This document shows, one piece after another, positions 17,511 to 26,909 of a stretch of DNA of 58,930 bases. This DNA is from Qaidamihabitans albus. GTDB lineage: Bacteria; Actinomycetota; Actinomycetes; Mycobacteriales; Pseudonocardiaceae. Where the stretch lies: positions 1 through 58,930 of the forward strand of contig NZ_JAEHOB010000020.1 of NCBI RefSeq assembly GCF_016464705.1, written 5' to 3'. Both the position numbers and the translations under genes were made by a program. The notes under the pieces were generated by a model that searched no databases, was not told the origin of the DNA, and was given only the letters and a program-made list of their open reading frames with translations. Each line of letters begins with the position of its first letter. Position 1 is the first letter of the stretch.

Positions 17511-18971
17511 GTGGGTTTTCTCGACGGCGAGAAGTGGCACGGCCGGGTCTTCACCGGCTCGTGGGTACCAGCGGAGGGCGGCGAGTCCACCGTGACCGAA
17601 CCCGCCACCGGCGACGAGCTCGGCCGGATCGGCGGCGCCACCGCGGGCGACGTGACCCGGTCCGCGGCCCGCGCCGCCGAGGCTCAGCGCGAGTGGGCGG
17701 CGACCCCGTTCCACGAGCGGGCCGCGGTGCTCCGCCGGGCCGGCGATCTGTGGAGCCGGCACGCCGACGAGCTGCGGGACTGGCTCGTGCGGGAGTCGGG
17801 CAGCATTCCGGGGAAGGCCGACTTCGAGCTGCACGTGGCGGCGCAGGAGTGCTACGAGGCCTCCGCGCTGCCTTCACATTCGCTGGGCGAGCTCCTGCCG
17901 AGCGAGGCTCCCCGGCTGAGCATGGCGCGCCGGGTTCCGGCGGGCGTGGTCGGCGTGATCTCGCCGTTCAACGCCCCGCTCATCCTGTCGATCCGGTCGG
18001 TCGCGCCCGCGCTCGCGCTGGGCAACGCGGTCGTGCTGAAGCCGGACCCGCGTACCGCCGTCTGCGGCGGCGTCGCACTGGCACGGGTCTTCGAGGAGGC
18101 CGGGCTGCCCGCAGGGCTGCTGCACGTGCTGCCCGGCGGCGCGGACGTCGGGCAGGCGCTGATCGAGGACCCGCACGTGCGGATCATCTCGTTCACCGGC
18201 TCCACCGCGGCCGGGCGCGCCGTCGGGGAACTGGCCGGGCGGCACCTGAAGCGGGCGCACCTCGAACTGGGCGGCAACTCGGCGCTGATCGTGCTCGACG
18301 ACGCCGACATCGAGCAGACGACCAGTGCCGCGGCCTGGGGCTCGTTCTTCCACCAGGGCCAGATCTGCATGACCACCGGCCGCCACCTCGTGCACGAGTC
18401 GCTCTACGACGACTACGTCGCGCGCCTGGCCGAAACGGCGTCCCACCTCCCGGTCGGTAATCCCGCCACGGACCAGGTCGCACTGGGGCCGATCATCGAC
18501 GCCGCGCAGCGGGACAAGATCCACCGGCTGGTGACCGCCAGCGTCGAGGCGGGGGCAGGCCTCGTCACCGGCGGGGAGTACGACGGCCTGTTCTACCGGC
18601 CGACGGTACTGGCGGCGGCCGCGTCGTCGGTGCCCGCGTACGACGAGGAGGTGTTCGGCCCGGTCGCGCCCGTGGCCCGGTTCGGCAGCGTCGACGAGGT
18701 GGCCGCGCTGGCCGCGGACAGCGAGTACGGCCTCTCCCTCGGCATCCTCACCCGGGACGTGAACAAGGGCCTCGCCCTGGCCGACCGCATCCCGACCGGC
18801 ATCGCGCACATCAACGACCAGACCGTGAACGACGAGGCACACGCGCCCTTCGGCGGCGTGCGCGCGTCCGGCACCGGCTCCCGGTTCGGCGGCGCGGCGG
18901 CCAATGTCGAGGCGTTCACCGAGACCCGCTGGGTCACCGTACGCGGGGACGTCGCGGGCTACCCGTTCTGA
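17511..18971 (+). CDS. Aldehyde dehydrogenase (benzaldehyde-dehydrogenase-like)
   Basis: This NAD(P)-dependent enzyme oxidises an aldehyde to an acid. I choose GTG 17511 (486 residues) because AGGAG at 17501-17505 is correctly spaced for it but overlaps the alternative GTG at 17505. Catalytic residues are Glu252 in LELGGN and Cys286 in FHQGQICMT. Further landmarks are the cofactor segment ISFTGSTAAGR and EVFGPVAPV near the C-terminus. The sequence looks closest to benzaldehyde/vanillin-type dehydrogenases. It is convergent with an IclR regulator and next to a ThDP-dependent decarboxylase-like gene, so the aldehyde may come from decarboxylation of a 2-keto acid (inference). Confidence 0.9.
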   Translation: MGFLDGEKWHGRVFTGSWVPAEGGESTVTEPATGDELGRIGGATAGDVTRSAARAAEAQREWAATPFHERAAVLRRAGDLWSRHADELRDWLVRESGSIPGKADFELHVAAQECYEASALPSHSLGELLPSEAPRLSMARRVPAGVVGVISPFNAPLILSIRSVAPALALGNAVVLKPDPRTAVCGGVALARVFEEAGLPAGLLHVLPGGADVGQALIEDPHVRIISFTGSTAAGRAVGELAGRHLKRAHLELGGNSALIVLDDADIEQTTSAAAWGSFFHQGQICMTTGRHLVHESLYDDYVARLAETASHLPVGNPATDQVALGPIIDAAQRDKIHRLVTASVEAGAGLVTGGEYDGLFYRPTVLAAAASSVPAYDEEVFGPVAPVARFGSVDEVAALAADSEYGLSLGILTRDVNKGLALADRIPTGIAHINDQTVNDEAHAPFGGVRASGTGSRFGGAAANVEAFTETRWVTVRGDVAGYPF

Positions 18972-19017
18972 ACGCCTGTCCCTGACCAGGGCGGCGCGGC
19001 CTTGTGCCTGGTGACCT

Positions 19018-19062
19018 CTCGTGAGTGCGCACACGAGTTAGAACACTGTTACGCACTCACGA
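19018..19062. repeat. Dispersed gene-end palindrome, copy 1
   Basis: The arms CTCGTGAGTGC and GCACTCACGA enclose a core with CGAGTTAGAAC. It lies between the convergent aldehyde dehydrogenase and IclR genes, about 46 and 42 bases from their stops. By its asymmetric core it is oriented with the IclR strand. It is followed by a CACGAC hexanucleotide run (about 19057-19080). Confidence 0.8.
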
Positions 19063-19103
19063 CCACGACCACGACCACGAGCGCTGTCGCGGGGAGAGGA
19101 CTG

Positions 19104-19925
19104 TCAGCACGCTCCCCGCGACAGCGCAGGCAGGCGAGCCGACATGGCGCCGGCCGCGGCCCGCACGACCCTGCTGAGCCGGTCGACGTCCATTCGCTGC
19201 GATCGTCCGGTGACCGAGAGCGCCGCGACGACCTGCCCGTGATCGCCGAGCACCGGCGCCGCGATCGCGGAGACACCGGGTTCGGCCTCCTCGTGGTTGA
19301 TCCCCACTCCCCTGGCGACGGTGCGCTCCAGATCCTGGTGCAGCAGGCCGGGCAGGACGATCGTGTTGGGCGTGAGCCGGGACAGCCCCGCGTCGACCAC
19401 CCGCCGCAGCCGGTCCCGCCCGCCCCAGGCCAGGAACACCTTGCCCGTGGCCGTGCAGTGCGACGGCATCCGCCCGCCGACGCGTGAGCGCACCGCCATC
19501 GACTCCCGGCCGGTCACCTTCTCCACGAAGAGCGTGTAGACGCTGTCCGGCACGGCGAGGTGCACGTTCTCGTGGCTGGCCTCGTGCAACTGTTCGAGGT
19601 AAGGCAGCGCCGCCTGGCGCAGCAGCCGGTGCCGGGGCACCAGCTGGCCCAGCCGGAACAGCTTCGCCGCCAGCCGGTAGTGCCCCGGTCCGGACCGCTC
19701 GAGCGCGCCCCACTCCACCAGCTCACCGAGCAGCCGGTGGACCGTCGGCTTGGGCAGGCCGCTGCGCGCCGCGAGTTCCGCGAGCCCGAGGTCCGCCTCG
19801 CCCGGCAGGAAGGCGTCCAGCAGCGACAGCCCTCTGGCGAGCACCGACTTCGGTGCCGGTTCCTCGGCCTGGCCACTCTGCGCGCTCATCTGCGCGATGG
19901 TGGCCATCGCGGCGACCCCGGACAA
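19104..19925 (-). CDS. IclR-family transcriptional regulator
   Basis: This 273-residue protein has the IclR HTH at about 27-90 (SVLARGLSLLDAFL, LAELAARSGLPKPTVHRLLG). The effector domain holds the family signatures SHCTATGKVFLAW and VGINHEEAEPGVSAIAAPV. IclR proteins bind small carboxylates or aromatics and often control the adjacent catabolic genes. Here it lies 24 bases downstream of the ThDP enzyme on the same strand and faces the aldehyde dehydrogenase, so it probably regulates both. Several in-frame Met codons at the N-terminus leave the exact start uncertain. The first is used. Confidence 0.9.
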   Translation of the reverse strand: MSGVAAMATIAQMSAQSGQAEEPAPKSVLARGLSLLDAFLPGEADLGLAELAARSGLPKPTVHRLLGELVEWGALERSGPGHYRLAAKLFRLGQLVPRHRLLRQAALPYLEQLHEASHENVHLAVPDSVYTLFVEKVTGRESMAVRSRVGGRMPSHCTATGKVFLAWGGRDRLRRVVDAGLSRLTPNTIVLPGLLHQDLERTVARGVGINHEEAEPGVSAIAAPVLGDHGQVVAALSVTGRSQRMDVDRLSRVVRAAAGAMSARLPALSRGAC

Positions 19926-19949
19926 GCAGGGTTTTCATTCACCGAAAGC

Positions 19950-21668
19950 TCACACCGCGGGAACGTGCACGCTCACCACAGCCGAGCGGCCGGAGCGCAC
20001 GACGTCGAGCGCCTCCACCAGCACACCCTTGAGCTCACTGGCCACCCGCACCGTGCGGCCCCACGCGCCGCCCGCCGCCTCGGCGATGCCCGGCAGATCG
20101 GCCTCCGGGGCGAAGCTGACGTTGAAGTCGTCGCGCTCGGCGGCCACCCCGTCCGGATGCACACCGAGCGTGGACTGCTTCGGCGCCTTCCAGCCCTGGT
20201 TGTCGAAGATCACGGTCAGGCTCGGCGTGCCGTAGCGCCGGGCGACCCACTGGGCTGACGAGGGCACGCCGAAGAGGTACGAGCCGTCGCCGACGAGCGA
20301 GACGACGGTGCGGTCCGGCGCGGCGAGCTTGGCGCCGATCGCGGCGCCCGCGGACCAGCCGAGCGAACCACCGCCCGAGCCGAGCAGCGAGCCCGGCCGG
20401 GTACGCCGCAGGTGCTCGTTGACCACCTGGTAGTTGGTGATCGCCTCGGTCAGCACGAGCGTGTCGTCGTCGATGACCTCGCGCACGCAGGCCACCAGGT
20501 ACTCAGGCGTGATGACCTCACCGTCCGGGTGCTCCCGGCCGGCCAGCTCGCTGAGCTGGCGTTCGTGCTCCGCGGCCGCGGTCTCCGCCCGCCCGGCCAC
20601 GACATCCGGATCGGCGAGCTCGCGCGCCCGTTCGCGGAGCTGGGCCACTGCCGTGCCCAGGTCGGCGCGCGCGAAGCACTCGGCGGGCACGTGCCAGAGC
20701 GGCATCTGTTCCTTGACCGGGTCGATGTCGACCACGAACAGGCGGGCGCCGGCCGAGGGGCGGTTCTGGGTGGGGATCCAGGGCACGTCGCTGCCCAGCA
20801 CCAGTACGACGTCGGCGGCCTCGAGCAGCGGGTTGGCCTGCTGGGCGTTCCACTGGTAGCCCCAGTGCAGGGGGTGGTCGGCCGGGAAGTTCAGGTGCAT
20901 CGGCACGGACTCGATCACCGGCAATGCCAGCGACTCGCACAGCTCGACGAGGGCGGGTACCGCGTGCGGATCGCGGCCGAGATAGGACGTGACGACGACC
21001 GGGTTGCGCGCCCCGGCGAGCGCCTCCGCGATTCTCTCCACCACACCGGGCGCCAGCGCCGCGGGTGCCACCGGGCTGAACAGCGCGGGGTCGGCGTGCT
21101 GCTCGGGTACCTCGGCTTCCATGACCTCGCGCGGACCGACCAGGTAGACCGGGCCCGCCGGCTCGCTGCGAGCCAGTTGCAGCGCGCGGTGCACCAGTTG
21201 CTTGACGTTGTGGCCGGTGCGGATCTCGTTGTCGTACTTGGTGTAGCCGCGCACGATGCCGCGCTGGTCGTGCACGTCCTGGATCCACTGGATGAACTCG
21301 TTGCGGCTGCCGAGCAGCTCGCCTTCCTGGGTGAACGGCGAGGCACCCGCGTAGAGCAGGACGCCCACCCTGCCCTTGGCGGCGTTGTGCAGCATGCCAC
21401 CGATGTTCTGGGTGCCGCAGTCCACGTGGACGACCACGGCCTGCGGCACGCCGGTCAGCTGGGCGTAGCTGTGCGCTGCCGACATGGCGACGCTCTCGTG
21501 CGGGCAGATCACGAGTTCGGGCAGCGCGTCCGCGCCGTCTTCGGCCCGTGCCCGCGCGTAAGCCTCGACGAGGCCGGGATGGTCGCTGCCGAGGTTGGCG
21601 AACACGTACCGGACGCCGGCCTCGGCCAGCGCCTCCAGGAATGCCCTGCTCGTCGTGTATCCGCTCAC
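19950..21668 (-). CDS. Thiamine-diphosphate enzyme (acetolactate synthase / benzoylformate decarboxylase superfamily)
   Basis: This 572-residue protein has the three-domain architecture of 2-keto-acid ThDP enzymes. The cofactor-activating Glu is E58 in CPHESVAMSAAHSYAQ. The ThDP/Mg motif starts at GDGS (460-463) and ends at DNQ (489-491). The active-site loop NLGSDHPGL (25-33) carries Asp-His where benzoylformate decarboxylase has Ser-Asn, so a straightforward mandelate-pathway assignment is not supported. A substrate is not identifiable. Decarboxylation or carboligation of a 2-keto acid upstream of the neighbouring aldehyde dehydrogenase is a reasonable inference. The IclR regulator follows directly. 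Confidence 0.85.
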   Translation of the reverse strand: MSGYTTSRAFLEALAEAGVRYVFANLGSDHPGLVEAYARARAEDGADALPELVICPHESVAMSAAHSYAQLTGVPQAVVVHVDCGTQNIGGMLHNAAKGRVGVLLYAGASPFTQEGELLGSRNEFIQWIQDVHDQRGIVRGYTKYDNEIRTGHNVKQLVHRALQLARSEPAGPVYLVGPREVMEAEVPEQHADPALFSPVAPAALAPGVVERIAEALAGARNPVVVTSYLGRDPHAVPALVELCESLALPVIESVPMHLNFPADHPLHWGYQWNAQQANPLLEAADVVLVLGSDVPWIPTQNRPSAGARLFVVDIDPVKEQMPLWHVPAECFARADLGTAVAQLRERARELADPDVVAGRAETAAAEHERQLSELAGREHPDGEVITPEYLVACVREVIDDDTLVLTEAITNYQVVNEHLRRTRPGSLLGSGGGSLGWSAGAAIGAKLAAPDRTVVSLVGDGSYLFGVPSSAQWVARRYGTPSLTVIFDNQGWKAPKQSTLGVHPDGVAAERDDFNVSFAPEADLPGIAEAAGGAWGRTVRVASELKGVLVEALDVVRSGRSAVVSVHVPAV

Positions 21669-21972
21669 GCCACCACTTTCTGCTCCGGAGCCGCCGCACG
21701 GACCCTATCGCGGCCGCGCCACCGGGCGGCAACGGTCCCGTTTCGGTCACCGGAATCACCGGCGACACCGCGGAACCGAGCCCCGGCGCGGTACGTCCGA
21801 GCGGATGCGAGCACATCGTTTCCGCGGGTGACGTGGTGACGGCCGCGGCCGTCGGCGGACACGTCCGGCTGGGGGTCGGACGTGGGGCCTGCCCGTGCGC
21901 CACCACGTCACCCCGCCCGCCAATCGCGGAGCCGCCCCGCCCATCCGGGGCGGAGTGCAGGAGGATGGCCCG
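21669..21972. other. Divergent intergenic region between the ThDP enzyme and YibE/F
   Basis: These 304 bases contain no gene I can support. They must hold the promoters of both flanking genes. I see no clear -35/-10 pair, riboswitch-like fold or palindrome longer than about 7 bp. The right end contains the strong AGGAGG (21959-21964) of the YibE/F gene. Confidence 0.5.
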
Positions 21973-23349
21973 GTGCCGCGCGACAACTCCGCCGACGAGA
22001 CCGGCCCGATCCGCCGGGTGCCGGCCACGGCGTCACCGGCCTCCCCGCGCGAAGGGCGAGAGCGCCGCCCGGCCGTCCGCCAGCGGGCACCGGCCCGGAA
22101 GCCGTCCCCGGCAACGGATCACGGGCACGGACACGGGCACGGGCCGGCCGCTCCCGCTTCGCGCCGCATCCGCATCCTGCTCACCGCGCTGCTGGCTCCG
22201 CTGGCGCTGGCAGCCGTGGCCGGGGTGGCGCTGCTCTACCCGTGGGGCAGCGAGCCGCCGGTCAGCGAGACCGGCGCGGGCACGCCCGTCCACGGCGAAA
22301 TCACCACGGCCGCGCTCGGGCCATGCCTGGCGCCCGGGCAGGTGCAGGTCGGCGAGGCGCCTGCCGACGCAAGGCAGTGCCTCGACCTGGAGGTCTCGCT
22401 GACCGACGGGGAGGCGGCCGGACGGACGATCCGCAAGATGGTGGCGGTCGAGCCGAGCACCCCGAGGTTCGCCGCCGGCGACGAGATCGTGCTGTCCTAC
22501 AGCGGCGCCGGCGCCGCGAACCCGGACTCCTACCAGGTTGTCGACTTCCAGCGCGGGATGCCGCTCACCGTGCTGGCCGCGCTGTTCGCGGTCGCGGTCG
22601 TCGTCCTCGGCCGGTGGCAGGGGCTGGCCGCGCTGACCGCACTGGGGCTGAGCTTCGCGGTGATCGCCCTGTTCATCCTGCCCGCCGTCCTGGCGGGCGA
22701 GGACCCGCTGCTGGTCGCCATCGCGGGCGCGGGCCTGATCATGTTCGTCGCCCTGTACCTCACCCACGGCTTCTCCGCCCGGACGTCCGTGGCCGTGCTC
22801 GGGACACTGGTCAGCCTCGCACTCATCGGCGTCATCTCCGCCGTGTTCTCCGCGACCGCGGCGCTCACCGGCCTCGGTGACCAGACGTCCAGCCTGATCG
22901 CCTCGCTTGGGCACGGCATCGACGCGCGCGGTCTGCTGCTCGCCGGGGTGGTCATCGGCGCCCTCGGCGTCCTGGACGACGTCACGGTCACCCAGACCAG
23001 CGCGGTCTGGGAACTGCGGCGAGCGAATCCCGCGCTGAGCTGGCGCGAGCTGTACTCCGCGGCGCTGCGCATCGGGCGCGACCACGTCGGCTCGGCGGTG
23101 AACACCCTGGTCATGGCCTATGCGGGCGCGGCACTGCCGGTCCTGCTGATCGGGGCGCTCTCCGATGTCGGGGTCGGCTCGATCCTGACCTCCGAGGACA
23201 TCGCACAGGAGATCGTGCGGACACTGGCCGGCAGCATCGGCATCATCGCGGCCGTTCCGGTGACCACCGTGCTCGCGGCGCTGATCGCCGGCCGCGAGCG
23301 GGTGCCCGCCGGGACGGGCGACCACAGCAGTCACAGCGGTAACCCCTGA
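21973..23349 (+). CDS. YibE/F family membrane protein
   Basis: Start GTG 21973 has AGGAGG eight bases upstream, giving 458 residues. A disordered N-terminus with a His-rich HGHGHGHG stretch (about 50-57) precedes the first membrane helix (about 68-90). An extracytoplasmic domain of about 110 residues follows, then seven or eight helices including LTVLAALFAVAVVVLGRW and LIMFVALYLTHGF, and the conserved GVLDDVTVTQTSAVWELR loop. YibE/F proteins are predicted transporters of unknown substrate. The His run could bind metal, but that is speculation. No operon partner is obvious. Confidence 0.88.
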   Translation: MPRDNSADETGPIRRVPATASPASPREGRERRPAVRQRAPARKPSPATDHGHGHGHGPAAPASRRIRILLTALLAPLALAAVAGVALLYPWGSEPPVSETGAGTPVHGEITTAALGPCLAPGQVQVGEAPADARQCLDLEVSLTDGEAAGRTIRKMVAVEPSTPRFAAGDEIVLSYSGAGAANPDSYQVVDFQRGMPLTVLAALFAVAVVVLGRWQGLAALTALGLSFAVIALFILPAVLAGEDPLLVAIAGAGLIMFVALYLTHGFSARTSVAVLGTLVSLALIGVISAVFSATAALTGLGDQTSSLIASLGHGIDARGLLLAGVVIGALGVLDDVTVTQTSAVWELRRANPALSWRELYSAALRIGRDHVGSAVNTLVMAYAGAALPVLLIGALSDVGVGSILTSEDIAQEIVRTLAGSIGIIAAVPVTTVLAALIAGRERVPAGTGDHSSHSGNP

Positions 23350-23445
23350 TCACACGCGCCACAACGCCGGAGCCCGGCTCGGTGGACGCCCGCCCGGTGC
23401 GGTACGAAGTGCGTGACACTGGCCACCATCCGGGCAGGAGGCGCG

Positions 23446-23733
23446 ATGCCGGGTTCCGCTGCCGCCCTTCTCGGGGTTCCCCGCTCCGCACTGACCGCCG
23501 CCCGCCGTGCAGGCCGGTCCGTGCGCGACGCCGTCGAGGCACTGCCCAGGATCGTCGCCGTGCTCGGCGACGTGCGCGATACGAGCAGGCAGCTGGAACG
23601 GCTCGTCACCTTCGCGGCGCAGGAACTGCCCGAGATCGTCTACCAGCTGGAGGAGATCCGGGAACGGCTCGCCGCGATCGAGCGGAACCTGGCCGCGTCG
23701 AGCGGCAGGGAGACCGGGGCCGAACTCCGGTGA
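23446..23733 (+). CDS. Small hypothetical protein
   Basis: ATG 23446 has AGGAGG five bases upstream, giving 95 residues. The sequence is helical, with DAVEALPRIVAVLGDVRDTS and QELPEIVYQLEEIRERLAAI, which reads as an amphipathic coiled coil. There is no membrane segment or known domain. It lies 97 bases after YibE/F on the same strand and is convergent with the next gene. Similar short helical proteins occur in actinobacteria without known function. Confidence 0.65.
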   Translation: MPGSAAALLGVPRSALTAARRAGRSVRDAVEALPRIVAVLGDVRDTSRQLERLVTFAAQELPEIVYQLEEIRERLAAIERNLAASSGRETGAELR

Positions 23734-23748
23734 CGCCGTACCGCACGG

Positions 23749-24417
23749 TCATTCCAGGGTCGCCACGAACCGGCTGACGGCATCCATCGTGAAGCGCTGC
23801 GCGAACTTGCCCGAGGGGGCCGCGGACGCGAGACGGTACAGCGGGCGATCCGGCGCGGCGTCACCGCGCGCCTCCGACCGGAGCTGGGCCACCAGCAGCT
23901 CGGAGAACACCATGCCGTTGGCCTCGATGTTGTTCACCAGAGCGTCGGCGAGCCTGCGCAACGCGAGAATGCCCAGCTCCCGGCCGCCGGTGCCGGCGTA
24001 CAGCGCGAGGTCGATCTTGGCCGTCTGGCCCCGTTGCCGGGCGTTGACCAGCAGGCTCACCGTGCGCGTGCCCCGCACGTCGGTGACCAGCACGTCGATG
24101 CGCTGCGCCGCGACCAGGTCGATCCGCCGCGTGCGCCAGGTACGCACCACGACCGTCCTGCCTTCGAGCCAGAGTTGCCTGCGCGCGTTGAAGGACACGA
24201 GGTAGAGCAGCGGCAGCGCCACGACACCGGCCACGACGAGGCCGGCCACCTGACCGCCGATCAGTCCGGCGATCCCGCCGAACGCGGCGGCGAAGAGCAC
24301 CACTCCCACGAGTCCGGAGAGGCCACGGCGGCGCCGAGCGGCGGGGTTGTCCCCGTGCAGCGCGATGCGTTCGGGCTCCGGTGCGGGCTTGCGCTCGACG
24401 GGCTCTGGGTCGTTCAC
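23749..24417 (-). CDS. Membrane protein of unknown function, PH-like
   Basis: This 222-residue protein has a charged N-terminus and two adjacent membrane helices at about 34-75 (LVGVVLFAAAFGGIAGLIGG, VAGLVVAGVVALPLLYLV). A soluble domain follows with RQLWLEGRTVVVRTWRTRRI and DVLVTDVRGTRTVSLLVNAR, which looks like a bacterial pleckstrin-homology-type strand pattern. No catalytic motif is visible. The stop of the upstream MBL-fold gene (24414) overlaps this start by four bases, so the two are co-translated. Confidence 0.7.
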   Translation of the reverse strand: MNDPEPVERKPAPEPERIALHGDNPAARRRRGLSGLVGVVLFAAAFGGIAGLIGGQVAGLVVAGVVALPLLYLVSFNARRQLWLEGRTVVVRTWRTRRIDLVAAQRIDVLVTDVRGTRTVSLLVNARQRGQTAKIDLALYAGTGGRELGILALRRLADALVNNIEANGMVFSELLVAQLRSEARGDAAPDRPLYRLASAAPSGKFAQRFTMDAVSRFVATLE

Positions 24418-25082
24418 GGTGTCGTCAGGTCCTCTCGCAGGAAAGGATTCGTGGTTCTCTCTCGGCCGATGGTCGTCGTGGGCCCGTGCCCGGGCAGTAC
24501 GACGGTGTCGTCGGCGAGCGTCAGCAGTGCGCCGCGCAGCGACCGCACCAGTCCGGCGGGGTCGCCGCCCGGCAGGTCGGTGCGCCCGGCCGATCCGGCG
24601 AAGAGCGTGTCGCCGGTCAGCGCGAGCTGACCACCCTCCTCGCTCTCGACGCGGAACACGACCGATCCCGGCGTGTGCCCGGGAGTGTGGTCGACGGCGA
24701 TCCGGAGTCCGGCCAGCTCCAGCGGTCCTTCGCGCAGCTCCGCCACGTCGTCCGGCTCGCTGAGCGTCACCTCGCCGAACGCGGCGGACAGCTCCGGGCC
24801 AAGCCCGCGCAGCGGATCCGAGAGCAGCGGCCGGTCCTCGGGCCGGATGCGCACGGGCACGCCGTGCGCGTCCGCGATGGTGGCCGCCGAGTACACGTGG
24901 TCGAAGTGGCCGTGGGTGGCGAGCACGGTCGCGGGGCTTAGCCGGTGCTCGCGCAGCGCCCGCTCGACGGGCTCGGCGGCACCTTCACCTGGATCGACGA
25001 TCACGCAGTCGTGGCCCTCGGCCGTGGCGAGCAGATAGCAGTTGGCTTGGAACGCGCCGGCCGGAAACCCGACGACGAGCAC
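24414..25082 (-). CDS. MBL-fold metallo-hydrolase (glyoxalase II-like)
   Basis: I start at GTG 25082 because GGAGG precedes it and homologues begin at VLVVGFPAGAFQANCY. This gives 222 residues. The metal site HxHxDH is in THGHFDH (H57, H59, D61, H62). Further ligands are in HTPGHTPGSV, TGDTLF and PGHGP. The family hydrolyses thioesters such as S-lactoylglutathione or, in actinobacteria lacking glutathione, mycothiol-type thioesters (inference). It is co-translated with the downstream membrane protein and divergent from the cyclophilin gene. Confidence 0.9.
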   Translation of the reverse strand: MLVVGFPAGAFQANCYLLATAEGHDCVIVDPGEGAAEPVERALREHRLSPATVLATHGHFDHVYSAATIADAHGVPVRIRPEDRPLLSDPLRGLGPELSAAFGEVTLSEPDDVAELREGPLELAGLRIAVDHTPGHTPGSVVFRVESEEGGQLALTGDTLFAGSAGRTDLPGGDPAGLVRSLRGALLTLADDTVVLPGHGPTTTIGRERTTNPFLREDLTTP

Positions 25083-25207
25083 GACACTCCACCTCCGCTG
25101 TTGACCTGCCGACCACCCTAGCGGCCCCTGTACGGGGTCCTCACAGACTGTGCCCATAGACTGCCGCCACCGGAGCTGCTGACATCTAGAGGAATCTGGG
25201 AGGGCAG

Positions 25208-26058
<851 letters not shown>

Positions 26059-26059
<1 letters not shown>

Positions 26060-26853
26060 TGCGCGCGGAGGTCAACGGCGCTCCGGCCACCGCGGAGCAG
26101 CTCGCGGTGCCCGCGGTGGTCAACTACGGGCACTTCACGTCGATGCAGGTACGCGGCGGCCGGGTGCGCGGGCTGGAAGCCCACCTGCGGCGGCTGGCCG
26201 AGGGAACCCGGCTGCTGTTCGGCGGTGAGCTGGACACCGGGCTGGTGCGGCGGTACCTGCGGCACGCGGTCACCGGCACGGGCCCGGTCACCGCGCGGGT
26301 GACGATCTTCTCCCTCGCGGCACCCCGGGGCGGCGAGCCCGGCAGCGCGGCGCCGCCGGACGTACTGGTGGCCCTGCGGCCACCGAGCGAGGCGGCCGCA
26401 GGGCCGCTGCGGCTGCGCTCGGTGCACTACGAGCGTGTGCTCCCGCGGGTGAAGCACGTGGGGACGTTCGGCCTGTTCCACCACACCCGTGCCGCTCGGC
26501 AGGCCGGCTACGACGACGCGCTGTTCGTCACGAGCGACGCGCACGTGTCCGAGGCGTCGGTCTGGAACGCCGGCTTCTTCGACGGCGGCACGGTGATCTG
26601 GCCGCGGGCGCCGATGCTGGGCGGCGTCACGCAGGCACTGCTGAGCCGCGGCCTCGACCGGCTCGGGGTGCCCACGGTGACGCGGCCGGTGCCGCTGGCC
26701 GAGGCACGCACGCTGCGCTCCGCGTTCCTCTGCAATGCAGGCTGTGCCTGCCGTCCCGTCGCGGGCATCGACGACACCGCGCTGACCGTGGACCCGGAGC
26801 TCACCGCCCTGCTGGAGCGAGCCTACGACACCAACCCCTGGGAGCCCGTCTAG
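26059..26853 (+). CDS. Class IV PLP-dependent aminotransferase / aminodeoxychorismate lyase-like
   Basis: The GTG at 26059 overlaps the cyclophilin stop by one base, giving 264 residues. The fold-type IV signature is seen as VVNYGHFTSMQVRGGRVRGL at the N-terminus. The PLP lysine is in LPRVKHVGTFG, and SEASVWNAGF and MLGGVTQ complete the site. The family includes 4-amino-4-deoxychorismate lyase (folate pathway), D-amino-acid and branched-chain aminotransferases. The sequence alone does not decide. The typical actinobacterial annotation is aminotransferase IV. A perfect 23-bp hairpin starts at its stop codon. Confidence 0.85.
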
Positions 26854-26900
26854 CTCGTGAGTGCCTGCGCGAGTTCTAACTCGCGCAGGCACTCACGAGC
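26853..26900. repeat. Dispersed gene-end palindrome, copy 2 (perfect hairpin)
   Basis: Two 23-base arms (26853-26875 and 26878-26900) pair perfectly with a 2-base loop CT. The arms begin GCTCGTGAGTGC, and the core is CGAGTTCTAACTCG. It starts on the last base of the aminotransferase stop codon and ends ten bases before the convergent enoyl-CoA hydratase stop. It is well placed to terminate both. Confidence 0.9.
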
Positions 26901-26909
26901 GGTGGCCGG

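Noticed and set aside
19057-19080. CACGAC repeats as a CRISPR-like array
   Set aside because: A 6-base period with no spacers. It is a simple microsatellite beside the palindrome. No CRISPR repeats or cas genes are in the window.
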